Positions 23,398 to 35,902 of a DNA stretch of 64,000 bases are shown here, in pieces. Source of the DNA: Epiperipatus broadwayi (taxonomy: Eukaryota > Onychophora > Udeonychophora > Euonychophora > Peripatidae); the NCBI GenBank assembly GCA_028023455.1, contig JAQFVV010006197.1, positions 14,691,254-14,755,253 on the forward strand. The letters run 5' to 3'. A program made the translations under genes and the position numbers. Under the pieces are notes generated by a model that saw only the letters and a program-made list of their open reading frames with translations, was not told the DNA's origin and searched no databases. Position 1 is the stretch's first letter; each line of letters starts with the position of its first letter.

Positions 23398-24542
23398 CGG
23401 CAATCTCATTCTGCTTCCCAAGAGGAAGTAAAAGCCCGACCTAAGAACTTTAATGCTAATAGAAGCTTGCAGTTATTTAAGAACTTTCATTTCAATTGCT
23501 GTGCACGTGCAATATTTTACATCGGACTCTTAAAATTGCCAGGTAACTTTTCAAGCCGTCACCGCAAACTAAATCTAACCTAACTCATCTATCAAGATTT
23601 CTTTTAATATATTATTTAACTTTGTTTTTGTTAATATGTAATTTGCTCTTAATTAATTTCTATATATAATATGTAAATTGCTCTCAAATGATTTCTTTAA
23701 ATTTAATCCTATCTCATATGCTCTAACTTTCCTTAACTTTGGTGCGGTCAATTATTTATAGTTATTTATTACTTGATTTTATATATATATGCTTTTCTTA
23801 TTATTTTGCCAATCTCAAACAATCAGATGAGTTGCATTCCTAAAATCTTTTCTTTCTTTTAAGTAAACCTTCATGCATCAAGGTTATTAACGTCTCCTAA
23901 AAATATAATGCATTATTAATTAACATACTCACCAGATTGTTTTCGAGTCAACATTTTATTTATGATAAAAATATATTTGTTTAACTCTGGATTTTCGACC
24001 TGGGGTAAAACCAGAACTTAAGCTAATTAACACTTTGAAATCTTTTAAAATGTTTTTTTTTTAATTAAATTCTGAAAGAGTGACCCATTAATTATTTTCT
24101 ATATAACTGCTTTTTTTATTTACTCTTAAAATATATTTATATATTCCATTTATTGTAAAATCAATGAAGGTGGGATTGATTGATTTTAAATAACAGAAAA
24201 AGGGATGGGGGAAATCTTAATGTTTCTTTTGCTAAATAAAATCTTCAAGTAAATTTTAGTAAATGAAATCTAAATTTCTCTACATATATTATAACTGCAT
24301 AGCGTATTGTCTAAATTATAGTATTCAAACAAGGGTCATTTATTTTAAAGCAGTAAAATTTATTCAATGTCATTAGAGACATTCATTCGTACTGCGTTAC
24401 TGACATTTAGCCGATCTTCGTGATTATATATATGTGCTTCTTAATCTGGGGGTTACGACAAGTTCGAACCCATAGATTTATTCTCAAGTCTTGTCCTGAG
24501 GATAGTTGAAACTACCCAGGACCATTTATGTCATATAAATGA

Positions 24543-24670
24543 GCCTCTGGCAGTGATCCCTAAGTCTGGCAGATGCTATGCCCATCCACATTTATTTCAT
24601 AAAAATGCCTCTGGCGGTGATCCCGTAAGTTTGGCACACGCCATGCATATTCACTTCTTCGTATCAAAGG
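24543..24670. repeat. Imperfect tandem repeat, 64 bp, two copies
   Basis: GCCTCTGGCAGTGATCCC at 24543 and GCCTCTGGCGGTGATCCC at 24607 each head a unit containing AAGTYTGGCA and YGCCATGC/ATGCCC-type sequence. A third, more diverged segment follows to about 24730. A GTTCGAACCC stretch at about 24462 resembles a tRNA B box, so an old SINE is possible, but no A box or tail could be fixed. Confidence 0.6.
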
Positions 24671-27600
24671 CCTGCATGTTGGCGATGACCACAGCATGCC
24701 CATCCACTTCGTTCTCGTCTAGAAGCATGACCTTTTCCTCTTAGTTATTTTTAGGCTATTATGTCAGCACCGCAAACTTCTTCATATTTATTATTTCTTT
24801 TGCTTCATGACCCAGTCTTAATGTTCTAATATTAAAATTGCGCTCTGCTTAAAATATATATAAATGCCAACTACTCCTATTTTTATTAATTAAATTTATT
24901 TCAGCCTTATACAATCCCACCATCGTAACTTATTTCTGTATTTAAGAGTATATATGCCTTGGGGAAAATAAAGCGTTCGTCTTACTATTGTTAAAATCAT
25001 TTTTCATTAAATATTTTGTCATAAATTCAAATATAATCTTTCAAATGTATTTTGTTTATTTTCACGATCTCGATGGCTTGAAAATAGTTTATATCATATA
25101 TATAATGAATTTCGGAACGCTCCTAAAAAAATATATGTTAGTCACCATGTTTCTGAACTGTAAATCAAAGCGTTAATGGCAGTATTATGTAATTCTTTCT
25201 AATAATTGATTGGCATCTTAATATTGGACCCACCAAAGATGTGTGTTTATTTATAATATATTATTTAGCTAATTAATAAAAGAGCAGATGAGAAATAATA
25301 GCGTGAATGACACTATGTAATCATCTACTGTTTGCCCATTCATGCACACACTAATGTATATAATTAAGTCACAATGTATAATAATGTTGTCATTATATTA
25401 AACTATATTTTTATTGTCTAACTTATTTGAGTAGTTCGAATTCCTCTTTTCTCCACTTCCACATATTACAGCCATGCTTATATATATTTTAGTTTAGTCA
25501 TAGTAATAGATGTCTCATTGTTTTGCTCAGCTTTGCTAGTCGGCCTGATTAAAATGAATTCTCATGTGCCATCACTATTATGTTATTCATTAGGTGTTTG
25601 ATCTGGGGCTTAGAGAGTGAGTTCGAATTCAGGCTGGTCCCTGACCTAAATCTCAGGCTTGACTGGGTTTGAAGTACATTTTGTGAGTTCCAACTCATGT
25701 TAGATGGATAAACATGTTTTGACCGGTACGTGCAGGGAAGAAAAATGATTTACTTTCTCAAAATGGATTTTAAATGAATAAATTATTGTCATCCTGGAAA
25801 GATTTGAAGAAATGGACTGTTTTAAATATCTTTTGGAAGCAGGATGAACAATATTTTTAAGGATTTTTACAGATTTTTAAAAGTCGACAAGTATTTTTTT
25901 TTTATGGTTATTTCTACGCACCTAGGGAAGAGAGTTAAGATTTGGACAATGTTTGTTGTTTAGCGACCGTGCAACCCCCAATTTATTAGCAGAACTTTTC
26001 AAAGAAGAATGTAGATGAAGAGAAGAAATATGTAACTTTGAATTTTATTATTAGTTTTTATATGTTTTTTTAAAAAAAGAATACTAACATTAGAATTTAA
26101 AGTTATTTTAGGTTATATTAGATATAATGCATTAGTAGACACTTTTGATTATCATAATCTTAATTTTAAAATAATTTAACAATTTTTAAAAGCATTTTTT
26201 TTAAAGGATGATATTTTATAATGAGCATTATGTGAATGGAATTTATGATTTTTTTATATTATTATGTAATTTGGATGAGAAGATATCAAAATGTGATAAT
26301 ATTTTAACCACATAGGAAATTTTAATTATTTTAAAAATCATATGGTATATATTTTTAAGAACTGCTTGGAATTTAAATATTCATATTATGATGAAAGAAT
26401 AAATGGATATATGGATGTGTGAATTAATAACACATACAGATTTATTAAATGATATAAGCTATAAATAAAAATATTTATATATATATTTTCTTATATAATA
26501 AAGTTCATGATAACTTTATTAATTATCATAATTTTGTATGATTTTTGTTAAGTAAAACAATATTATATTTATTTTAAATATATGAATATTAGTAGTATAT
26601 TTTAATCAAAGCTATTTGTGTTTGTGGCTAAGCTTAAGGATGTGAAACCATTTCTTAAAGTATTCATAGTTTGATGAATCAATATGTTAGCTTTGTTTAT
26701 TATTGGGAAAATTGTTCAGTTTATTTTGCGATGCAGATTGTTTAAATCTATGTGGAATTTACCCTGGATGTTTATATTTGTAGGGTATGTTAAGAAGATA
26801 GGAAGATTAACCTATGTTATATCAAAGTAAATATTATACAATACAGTTAACAAAGCCCTGTATCATTGTATGTTATTTCCATGGACAGTGTTGGAATGGT
26901 CAGATTTGTATGCCTCGCTAACATGCTGCAGAATTCAAACACCAGACATGAAGAGCAACATTACAGGTAGGATAAGTCACCAGAAATATTGGGTTTAAAT
27001 CTGATTATTTGGTTCCACAACACTCACTATGCAACAATGCACCTGATGCTACACTAGTAAATTCTTCTTCTAGGCACGGGGGTCAGGGAGATACAAGAGA
27101 CTCTATTCTTAATTTATTCTAGGGTTAGCCAACTCTTAAGGGTAATAAAATTATGACATTTATATTTATATATCTAATATTTCATTTATTGAGATGAGAT
27201 ACTATTATTACTGTGTGTTGAACAAATAGACATTATAACGGCAGACATATGATTTAAAAGTTAAAATTTAATTAATAATATATACATAAAACATAGTAAT
27301 TGATTGTTGGTATTGGTATTTATTATGCATTTCCGATACCATTAAAAGTTACAGCTTTACGATGGATAATTATTTTGACGTACAATAATTTAACTAACTA
27401 CCTGAACATCTGGGTACAAACAAGGACAATTTATTATAATATCATACCTATGAGAATTATAATTTCAAGTGGTGATGCGAGATTTTAAGTAATAAATAGT
27501 AATCACAGTTGTGGAAATACCAAGATTAATTTAAAGTAAAATAATAAAATACATTTAATTTAAAGAAATGATTGAACTGATATATACACATTATATTTAA

Positions 27601-30600
27601 AAACATATAAATATAGGACAATGGGAAGATGGAATCATAATCGTAACATAATAATCAAAATATATAATAGGTGGTAGTCTTAGAGATGCAATGCAATGAT
27701 TTATGTTTCAGTACTTTTAAACTGCATAGCCGTGTTAGAGAAAATTAAGAATGACGGGCTGGCATCTGCCAAGGGCCCATTTGAAGGTGGGCACATAAGC
27801 ATCATCAGGCATAAGGGACAATGCCACAAATACTCCCTGACTGCATGATGAAGATTGAATGCCCATGGGAACATTTCATATTGTCCACTTTATGGGAGAT
27901 AATAGGAAGACAGTAATAAAAACTGTGTTTATCCATTGAGAAATCCAAGGCTGTAAAAGAAATCATCACATCTCTAAACAGTAACACATATATGACAAAA
28001 GTATAAAATCATAAACTTTACTTTTAAACTACGCTTTAAATTTTAATGACTCAATCTCCCAATGCCCACATTTTAATAATTTGAACCTTTTATTTACACT
28101 CTCAAATAAATATTATTAATTGGTTTGATCTGATTAAAGAAACCAATGGGAAGGATTGTAAAATTGGTCTAATCAGTTTATACATTATCACACTTTCTAA
28201 TTAATATGTCTGCCACCCAGTTACCCACATCCACTCACATTTGTAATTAAAATGAAGCAAATATCAAATGCATATATTTTATACATAAATAATTATGATA
28301 AGTAATTGAAATAAATACATCTGACATTGGGATTAATATGATATGCATTCGGTATTTCAGGTAAATCATCGGCATATTATAAAATTTTGATAATTTCTGA
28401 GCTGGCAAACTAAAAGTACAATAATTCCCTGTCTTTAATAATCCGCAAAATATGGCGGCAACTTTTAGTTATATTATACTCAGGAGGATAGGACGAGCTT
28501 GGTCAGAAATCAACTAGGCATGCTATTATAAAAGTAAAGAATTTAAAATATGTACCCAAGATGATAGACAAAGAATCAGGTAAATTAATTAATAAGAAAG
28601 ATTTACAGAGTAAGATACATCACATTACTTGAATAAGAGAAAATTATTGGAATAACTATAGCTTTTAAAAGAATTTAGAGTACTCTATAGATTCTTGGAT
28701 ACAGGTTACTTGTCTTAAACTTTAGATGATTGTGCACATAGGTAGAATCAGTCATGCATTGTCCGTTCCATATTTATAGCAGCAGTCTTCTTTTCCTTGA
28801 CTTATTCAGATTTCATAATTTAAACGTTTGAGAGTGAACACAGTTTTCAGCATGTAGCATAATTCTTTATATATTTACAGCAGTTCACAGATGTTCTCAT
28901 TTTCTGGAGGGCATATATGGAGACTCTGTTAGTTGGTTGACCATTCTCCGGAGGAGAATAGCACTTTACTGTCTTCTACTCTGCCATTTCAAGCTTATCT
29001 CAAACCACAAATTTTAATATTTCTAAAACTCTAGAAAACTAACAATAAAACTCTAAACTCAATCTCAATTAAAATTAAGACTTGCTCTTTTATATTTGTC
29101 ATCTGATGAATCAATCCATTAATCAAGTATTTCTCTACAGTTTAATTAAACCCGAATACCATGGTTTTTCTCTTTTGTTTAAAATTTTTTTTTTGTACAT
29201 TATTTTTAGTATATTTTCTTGACCTGATTACAAGATTAGATATAACATAAAATCTAATTTATTTTGATTCATATTTGAAGCCAATTAAGTTTACTAGGAA
29301 TTTGTTAAGTAATCTACTATTTCTCACCAACCATGACTTTGCAAAATTTAAAATAAAACAATAAGAATTTGTATATTTTTTTAAAACTATAACTTTAAAG
29401 CAGATTTTAATATTTATTATATCAAAATAATGTTAGGGAAAAATTGACCAAAATAATTAAAATGAGTGAGCGTTATATAAACGCTATATAGCTTTAAAAA
29501 GATTTTTAAAATTATTTAGAAATTACATTATTTTAATTAAACGTTTATATACGATACTGAAGTATGTGTATTCACGGCGCATTTTACAGATGCTTACATA
29601 TATATACCTAATACCGCTATACACACACAATCCAATATCTAGGATTTAAATTTAGGTAGGATGGAGGTGGTGGGAGAAAGACCATAGAAAAAGATTAAAC
29701 TAAGATTTAAATTCAAAGATTCAAATCTTACTGTTTCAGTGTTAGTTGTTTGTATTTTGATGATTTGTGAGTGCTAAAAAGCCAAGACATTATTTTCTAT
29801 GGGTATTAGACTAAGTCAGATCTAATATTTCACACTGCTTTCCATGTGAATTAGTGAATTATTTTTATACTATTGGTCATTACTCTAGTTATTCCTTCAT
29901 ATCCTATACATTATATTGCTATCTTAATTTCATTAATTATGCATCGTGGAGTTTAGTACTCTGAAAGTAAAATAATGAATAAACTTAGAATGATGAATTG
30001 TTTTAAAATAAATGACAAGATAGATTTTGAATTAAGTAGAAATGCAAATGATCTTCAATGTTTAATGCTGATGATGAAGATAAAGGAATCATAATTATTT
30101 CTAATATATTTTCAAATGTTTTGATATTTTTTCGATTTTCATAAATCAATAATATTTTTGAAATAATGCATATTTTACAAAAAAACACCAGAATGAGGAA
30201 TGTGAGTATATTATGAATGCTTATATATTTTATTTAATTTTTATATTTTATGTTTTTTGAACATGAAACATATAATAAAACTTAGAGTGGTACCATGCAA
30301 ATTATTTTAGTACATGAACAAACATTGTTTTTGTTACTTTATATTTTATTATCCTAGAATGAACCTAAAAATATATTTTGATTGATAGAAATATTATACA
30401 AAATATTTTTTTTTAATATTTACTGGAAGTAACGAGATAATATTTTATTATTCATTGAACTAGTAATAAACCTAATGTAATTTTGTAAGGTAAATGATAG
30501 AATTTGAATATTTGTATATGATAAATATGCCTAAATAAAAGTTCATAAGCCAAAGTGAAAGCTTACATATTAATGATTTTTTAAATTTTATATTGTTAAT

Positions 30601-32229
30601 TTATAACTTAATTTTTTCTTTAATTTTGTATATATATTGTTTTAACTTTAGTATTATATCTGTTAGTTTTTTATATAATAAACTGTAAATTTGTTGTATA
30701 AAGTTGGTTTGTTAAACAGAATAAATTTGTTAAAGTTGTTCTATAAAAACTTTTGTCAGTGTTATTATTGAAATATTCACTTCAACATCTGATCCACAGA
30801 ACTAAAAATTGAACATATAACATATTTTGCACATAAATAAAAATGGTTTATTTAAATGATAATTATTATTCAGAATATGATACTGAAATAGTTATGTTAT
30901 AATATTATTTTGTAGTCATAATCTATTATTTAAATTACTGCCATATGATTAAGTATATTTCCTATTGCCACATATTATTCAGATTATTCCATACTTTTAA
31001 TATGCCACATGATAAATAAGAGAATTGGATGTTGATGATGATTATTATTATTATTTAACCTGATTATTAAATAATAAATATAGTGCAAATTATGAATCAA
31101 GTTGAGTGTAGGAATATTATATTTTATTGTTATTATTAATGTTGAGGTGTAGTTGAGTGTAATGAAAAATCCCTCATCATATTTGGCTACATGATTTTTA
31201 AAAAATTAAGTTAATGATTTTATTTATGGAACCTGAGATGATTATATTTTATAACAGAGATTATAATTATCTAATATTATATATTAGATTGTTTATAATA
31301 TTTTTAAAGTCATAGGGATGCTATAAATTTATATTATTTGTATAAAAGGGAGATAGTGTTCTTATGCCATTGAGATTATATCCTTAGGGAGATGTTCTCA
31401 ATGTAGTCCAACAACTATACATTTCACCAAATGTCTCATGATTATTATAAGTATATTATTTATTTATTTAATCAAACCATTTATTATTAATTAATAAATT
31501 TGAGCTAGTCTAATGATAGAAATTATCTTAAGATATTGTTAATACTTATCTCTTACTATATTAAGATCAGAGTTAAGCTGGAGCATTATTTTGTCTTTCA
31601 CATGATCGATTGGAGAGAGTACAATATATATGCTCTATTATCTGATGATATTTTTAAATACTGCATAATTATTTAAAAGTTACAATTTAGACCAATGGTG
31701 TGCAACCTATTTCAATTTCCAACTTCTTTTCTAAGATAGAATTTCTACATGACTTCTAAATTTTTTGATTAATAAAGAAATATATGAAAAATATAATTGA
31801 GAAAACAATAATTTTAATACATGTAGTGTATAATTTACATTTACATAAATATATATAATTACAATTTTACATATTAATGTACAGACAAAAAAAAATTGCA
31901 TTTCTAAAAACCTTATAATTGCTTCTACATTTCAAATTATGTTAGAGATTGAGATCCATAAATCATTTTCTGAATTTAATCACAAGATGATATTTCATTG
32001 TTTCTAACCCAAAGCCAACATTTTGACAATTAGATGATTTAAATTGTAATCAAATAACAAACCCAAATAAAAAAATTCTGTACAAGTAATTTTTTCATTC
32101 ACCCACATACAAAAAAAAAAAAAAGATTACTAATAAGATGAAATAAATTAGTTTTCTATTAGTACTATACAAAAGATTGTTATCAAGATAATTTCAATTG
32201 ATTTAAAATGAATTTTGGATTCACATTAA

Positions 32230-33137
32230 CCAAACACACAAGATAGATTTAAATATAATGTTAGCATTCAGAAAAGATATAGAAACAAACAATGAGGATG
32301 AATTGCCACTGTGTTTTGTATTTGTAGATAGTGAAAAGATATTTGATTCTATAAGCATTTCCACAATGATTAAGTTTAGGATCAAGATACAAACTCGTGA
32401 TACTATCATATTCTGAAGAATAGTAAATGCAACAGAAGGATTAGATTATATGATGACCCTAACAAGATTAATATTGAAAAGAATGTACATTACAACAAAT
32501 TCCATATTTTGAAACATTTTATTGCAGATTTATATGAAAAATATTTTATGGATTCAAATAGAAATTTAAGGGAATAAAAATATATGATTATTTTGTAGAT
32601 AATAAATCTGTTTTTAAAAATAATCCTTCAGAGCTTCAGAAAATGTTGCAAGAGTTATCAGTTGAAAATAAGAAAATAGGACTAAAAATAAATGCTAAAA
32701 GTAATATTCATGAATTTTCTCTGAAGAAAATAAAGCTTGATAATCATAAATCAGAAAAAAATAAACAACTACAAAATCTTAGTCAAATTATTAATACAAA
32801 AAGAAATATAATGGATAAAATTAATCACAGAATTAAATTCAGATAAAGTGCTTTTGGTAAAAACAATTTAATATATACATCTAAAGTAACAAAGTGAAAT
32901 GGAAAGTGAAATACATAGATATGAGAACAAATAAGTGTCACTGAAAAAAATTAAGATAATGAAAAGAAACTGGACTGGACATATTGCTAAAAAAGACAAT
33001 AACAGATGGATAAATAAAATTTAAAAGATTTAAAAAAAGACCATAAATAAGATAAACTGATATGAAGAAGAGACTGAGGAGAAATAGATTAAACTTGGAG
33101 AAACATCCACTATGCAGTATAAAAATGATATAAATAA
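32230..33137 (+). pseudogene. RTE-like LINE relic 1 (RT palm to 3' end)
   Basis: Plus-strand readings in shifting frames give LPLCFVFVDSEKIFDSISIS near 32305-32365, equivalent to the FVDYxKAFDS block of RTE-clade reverse transcriptases. RLYDDPNKINIEK follows near 32440-32480, then LQELSVENKKIGLKINAKS (about 32646-32700) for the LK(I/M)N block. The 3' part, including KRNWTGHI-like sequence near 32960 and a tail like the W(I)KLGE end at about 33075-33120, matches the better copy at 41311-42216. Multiple frameshifts and stops make it non-functional. Confidence 0.75.
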
Positions 33138-34948
33138 ACACACAATTCCAAAGATTACTACATAATACAATATTATTTCATAATCTCATATTTTGGAATC
33201 TATAAATATCCATTCTTTACACTTATAGAAGTAATATTTCATAATATCCTGATGATTGATTAGAAAGCAGAGGAGAAAAAGGAAAATGATATAGGAAGAC
33301 TGATAAATAGCCTGGGAGAAATGTTCTGTTATATTTCATTATTAAACTGCTGAAACTAAAATCAAAATCGAAGTCATTTATTATTCTTTCTTTGGAAAAA
33401 TGTTGTCATTGCATTTAACTATTAGTAAATGTGTATTATTTTAATTATACATATATTGAAGATTTGCACCTGTTATTACTACGTGGATTATTTATAAAGT
33501 AAATGAGCATGGATAGTTGAGAATGAACTTCTTTTAAATAAACATTTACAATAAATAAAACTAAAGTATGGATCTTTTTCCGAGGAGACTACAAAGTTAC
33601 CAACCAAGGCAGTGATTGGTGGCCAAAGACAGAAATCGCTAAGAATCTCCTGATAATGGAACTAGGCTGCCAGACGATGACAACCTTTTATGTAGTTCAT
33701 AACAATTGTATACCACTTTCATTGAAAGGAAAATTGTATATATTGCAAAAACTGTCTAATATTTTATGGAACATTGTTGGATTAAGAAAATTAAAAAAAA
33801 AACAACAACTGAAGAGAAAATTGATTTAAAAAATATACACATACTTTATTACAAAGGCACAAATATTGAAAATACAAGTAGAATAGAATTCATTATAAAT
33901 ATGATGAGATCATTATAAATAAAAAAAAATGGAAAAACAACATTGTGAAGATTAATGGTATAACAGATAGAATGGAAAGATTAATTATTCAAATTAATGG
34001 AAGATATTAAATGCAGATAATTTAGATTTATGTTCCGACAAGTTCTCATTATGATGAATAATATGGATATATAAAATACTTCTGATCAGACAAAATAATA
34101 CTTTCAATTGTCATGGTGAACTTTTTAAGATAAAAGATCAAAAAAAAATGTAAAGACACAAACTTAAAACATTTTTAAATTGTGGAAGCATCCAAATGAA
34201 GGTATAACTGACATGAATTATATTTTGACAAAATTTCAAGATTGTAATATTCTTAATAGATTTAAAACATGAAAACTATCAGTATTAAGAAAGACAATAT
34301 TTCCAGTGAATATTCCTAACTTTCATAAATAAAAATGAATTTAGATTAGAACTTGCAAATCCTCATTTTAAAAAATATTAATAAATTTTCAAAATTACTC
34401 AAAGTTGATCAATAAGAAGATGATACTTTATTAAGAACTGCAAAAAAGATAGCTAGTTCAAAAACCCTGCACTTTATGAGTAAATTTTCTATTGCGACAA
34501 AACAAAGATTCATTAAAAATATTGAATATGTAGATTTATGTAAGATGGTATGAAAAAAAGTTTATAATGATATAAAAAAATATAATTTTGAATTGGCAAG
34601 AAAAATTGTAGAAGAGAATAAATGTCACAAAAGTATAAAATATCTTGATATTGGATAGAAATTAATTTGAACAATAAAAGATGGAACTATTACCAAAAAG
34701 ATAGACAACATCATGAAATGTGTGGAAGAATTCTAGAAAGATTTATATAGTAATAAAAATTTTTAAAAAAAAGTATTCCTTAGAATTACTACATCTTTAA
34801 ATTTATGAAAAAGAAAAGCTAACTGAAAATAATGGAATTATTATTGATATTTTAAAAGAAGCAAGTAATGATATAAATAATTGTTGGTAAAACAATACAC
34901 TGAATGTTTTCCTTAAGGTTTGTGATGATGGGATTTTAGTTATATTTA

Positions 34949-35252
34949 TATATTGGATTATTTCTATCATGTAACATAAGTATTGAATGTCTTTAGAAAA
35001 AATTAACTTTATTTAAATATTCCAAATACATTCAACTGTTAGTAATAACACATAGGTTATTATATGCTAGTACTGTCATTGGTCAAGCCAGTAACATCTG
35101 AAGAAGAGAGGGGAACAATATCTTTCAAAATGTGCATATACTAATCTGTGTACTATTACTAACAGTTGAATGTATTTGGAATATTTAATTAAAGTTAAAT
35201 TTTTCTAAACACATTCAATACTTATATTAGATGAATGAAATAATCCAATATA
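34949..35252. mobile_element. Foldback element with about 120 bp arms, inside the RTE relic
   Basis: The left arm (34949-35068) contains TATTGGATTATTTC, AAGTATTGAATGT and TATTCCAAATACATTCAACT. The right arm (about 35135-35252) is its reverse complement at roughly 90% identity. The spacer of about 65 bases includes CUGAAGAAGAGAGGGG on the plus strand. The element sits between parts of the RTE reading frame and so inserted after it. No clear target duplication was found because both flanks are TA-rich. Confidence 0.8.
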
Positions 35253-35403
35253 TATACACAATATAATAAATATCTAAATAATAAAGATATACTAGATGGT
35301 TGGAAGAATGCATTAATAATATTGATATTTAAAAAAGATGATAAAGAAAATATTATAAATTATAGATTTATCAGTTCCACATAAAATCTTTATCAAGATA
35401 ATC

Positions 35404-35902
35404 ACAACTCATCTATACAGAGACAAAACTCTCCATACAGTAGCACCACTCAATGCAAGGCAGAGTAATCAATGGATGTAAGAAGATTTGTGCATAAAAC
35501 CCTCATCTAGTGCCTACTCATCCAACATCCTCAGACTAGTTTCGAGCTTGTAGCTTTCATCAGGGAGGAGCCTTGGATCTAAGAGCACTGCACCTAGACC
35601 TTAGGACCTAATGCAACTCTCCAGCAGCCATCTTTTATCTTTTTAGTTAAATACCAATCTTTCAGTCAAAAATAAAAACACAATAATGTTTTCAATTCAA
35701 GATCACTTGCTTGTATAGTTATAAAGATTTGAACTGAGATCAGCATTTATATATTTTGATGACTTTGGTTCTTTAATAATCACAGTCACCATAATTCTAT
35801 TAAGTTACTGTATAGAGAGTTTTGCCTTTATGTTAACAGCTTATGTAAGTATAAAGAATGATGATTGTGTAATGTTTAATGGTTACAACTCATCTACAGA
35901 GA
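35404..35902. mobile_element. About 480 bp insertion in the RTE reverse transcriptase, flanked by direct repeats
   Basis: ACAACTCATCTA(TA)CAGAGA at 35404 recurs at 35885 without the inner TA. It lies exactly at the point where the RTE reading (KIITTHLYRE, then LTNQKNK) is interrupted. This long direct repeat looks like a target-site duplication of retroposition. The inserted part contains AAAACTCTCCATACAGTAG near 35426 and its near reverse complement near 35812, a conserved segment shared with 58336-58430, and a hammerhead candidate on the minus strand at 35520-35578. No protein frame is present. It may be a retrozyme-like or Penelope-derived unit; the class is inferred. Confidence 0.65.
35520..35578 (-). 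ncRNA. Type I hammerhead ribozyme candidate (Penelope/retrozyme class)
   Basis: On the minus strand, stem I has an outer helix AUCCAA (35578-35573) with UUGGAU (35525-35520), an internal loop GGC/UG, and an inner helix UCCUC (35569-35565) with GAGGA (35532-35528), in all 11 Watson-Crick pairs. A single C/U mismatch separates it from CUGAUGA (35563-35557). Stem II is AGCU-ACA-AGCU, closed toward the core by an A/C mismatch instead of the common G-C. GAAA is at 35543-35540. Stem III is only AC-UA-GU, followed by the cleavage triplet GUC (35536-35534). ACUAGU is palindromic, so two molecules could pair into a 6 bp stem III, as described for minimal hammerheads of Penelope elements and retrozymes. 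All conserved core bases are present. Activity is inferred. Confidence 0.8.

Noticed and set aside
24455-24475. GTTCGAACCC resembling a tRNA B box, and a similar GAGTTCGAATTC at about 25619-25630
   Set aside because: No cloverleaf, A box or anticodon arm could be placed, so no tRNA or SINE is called.
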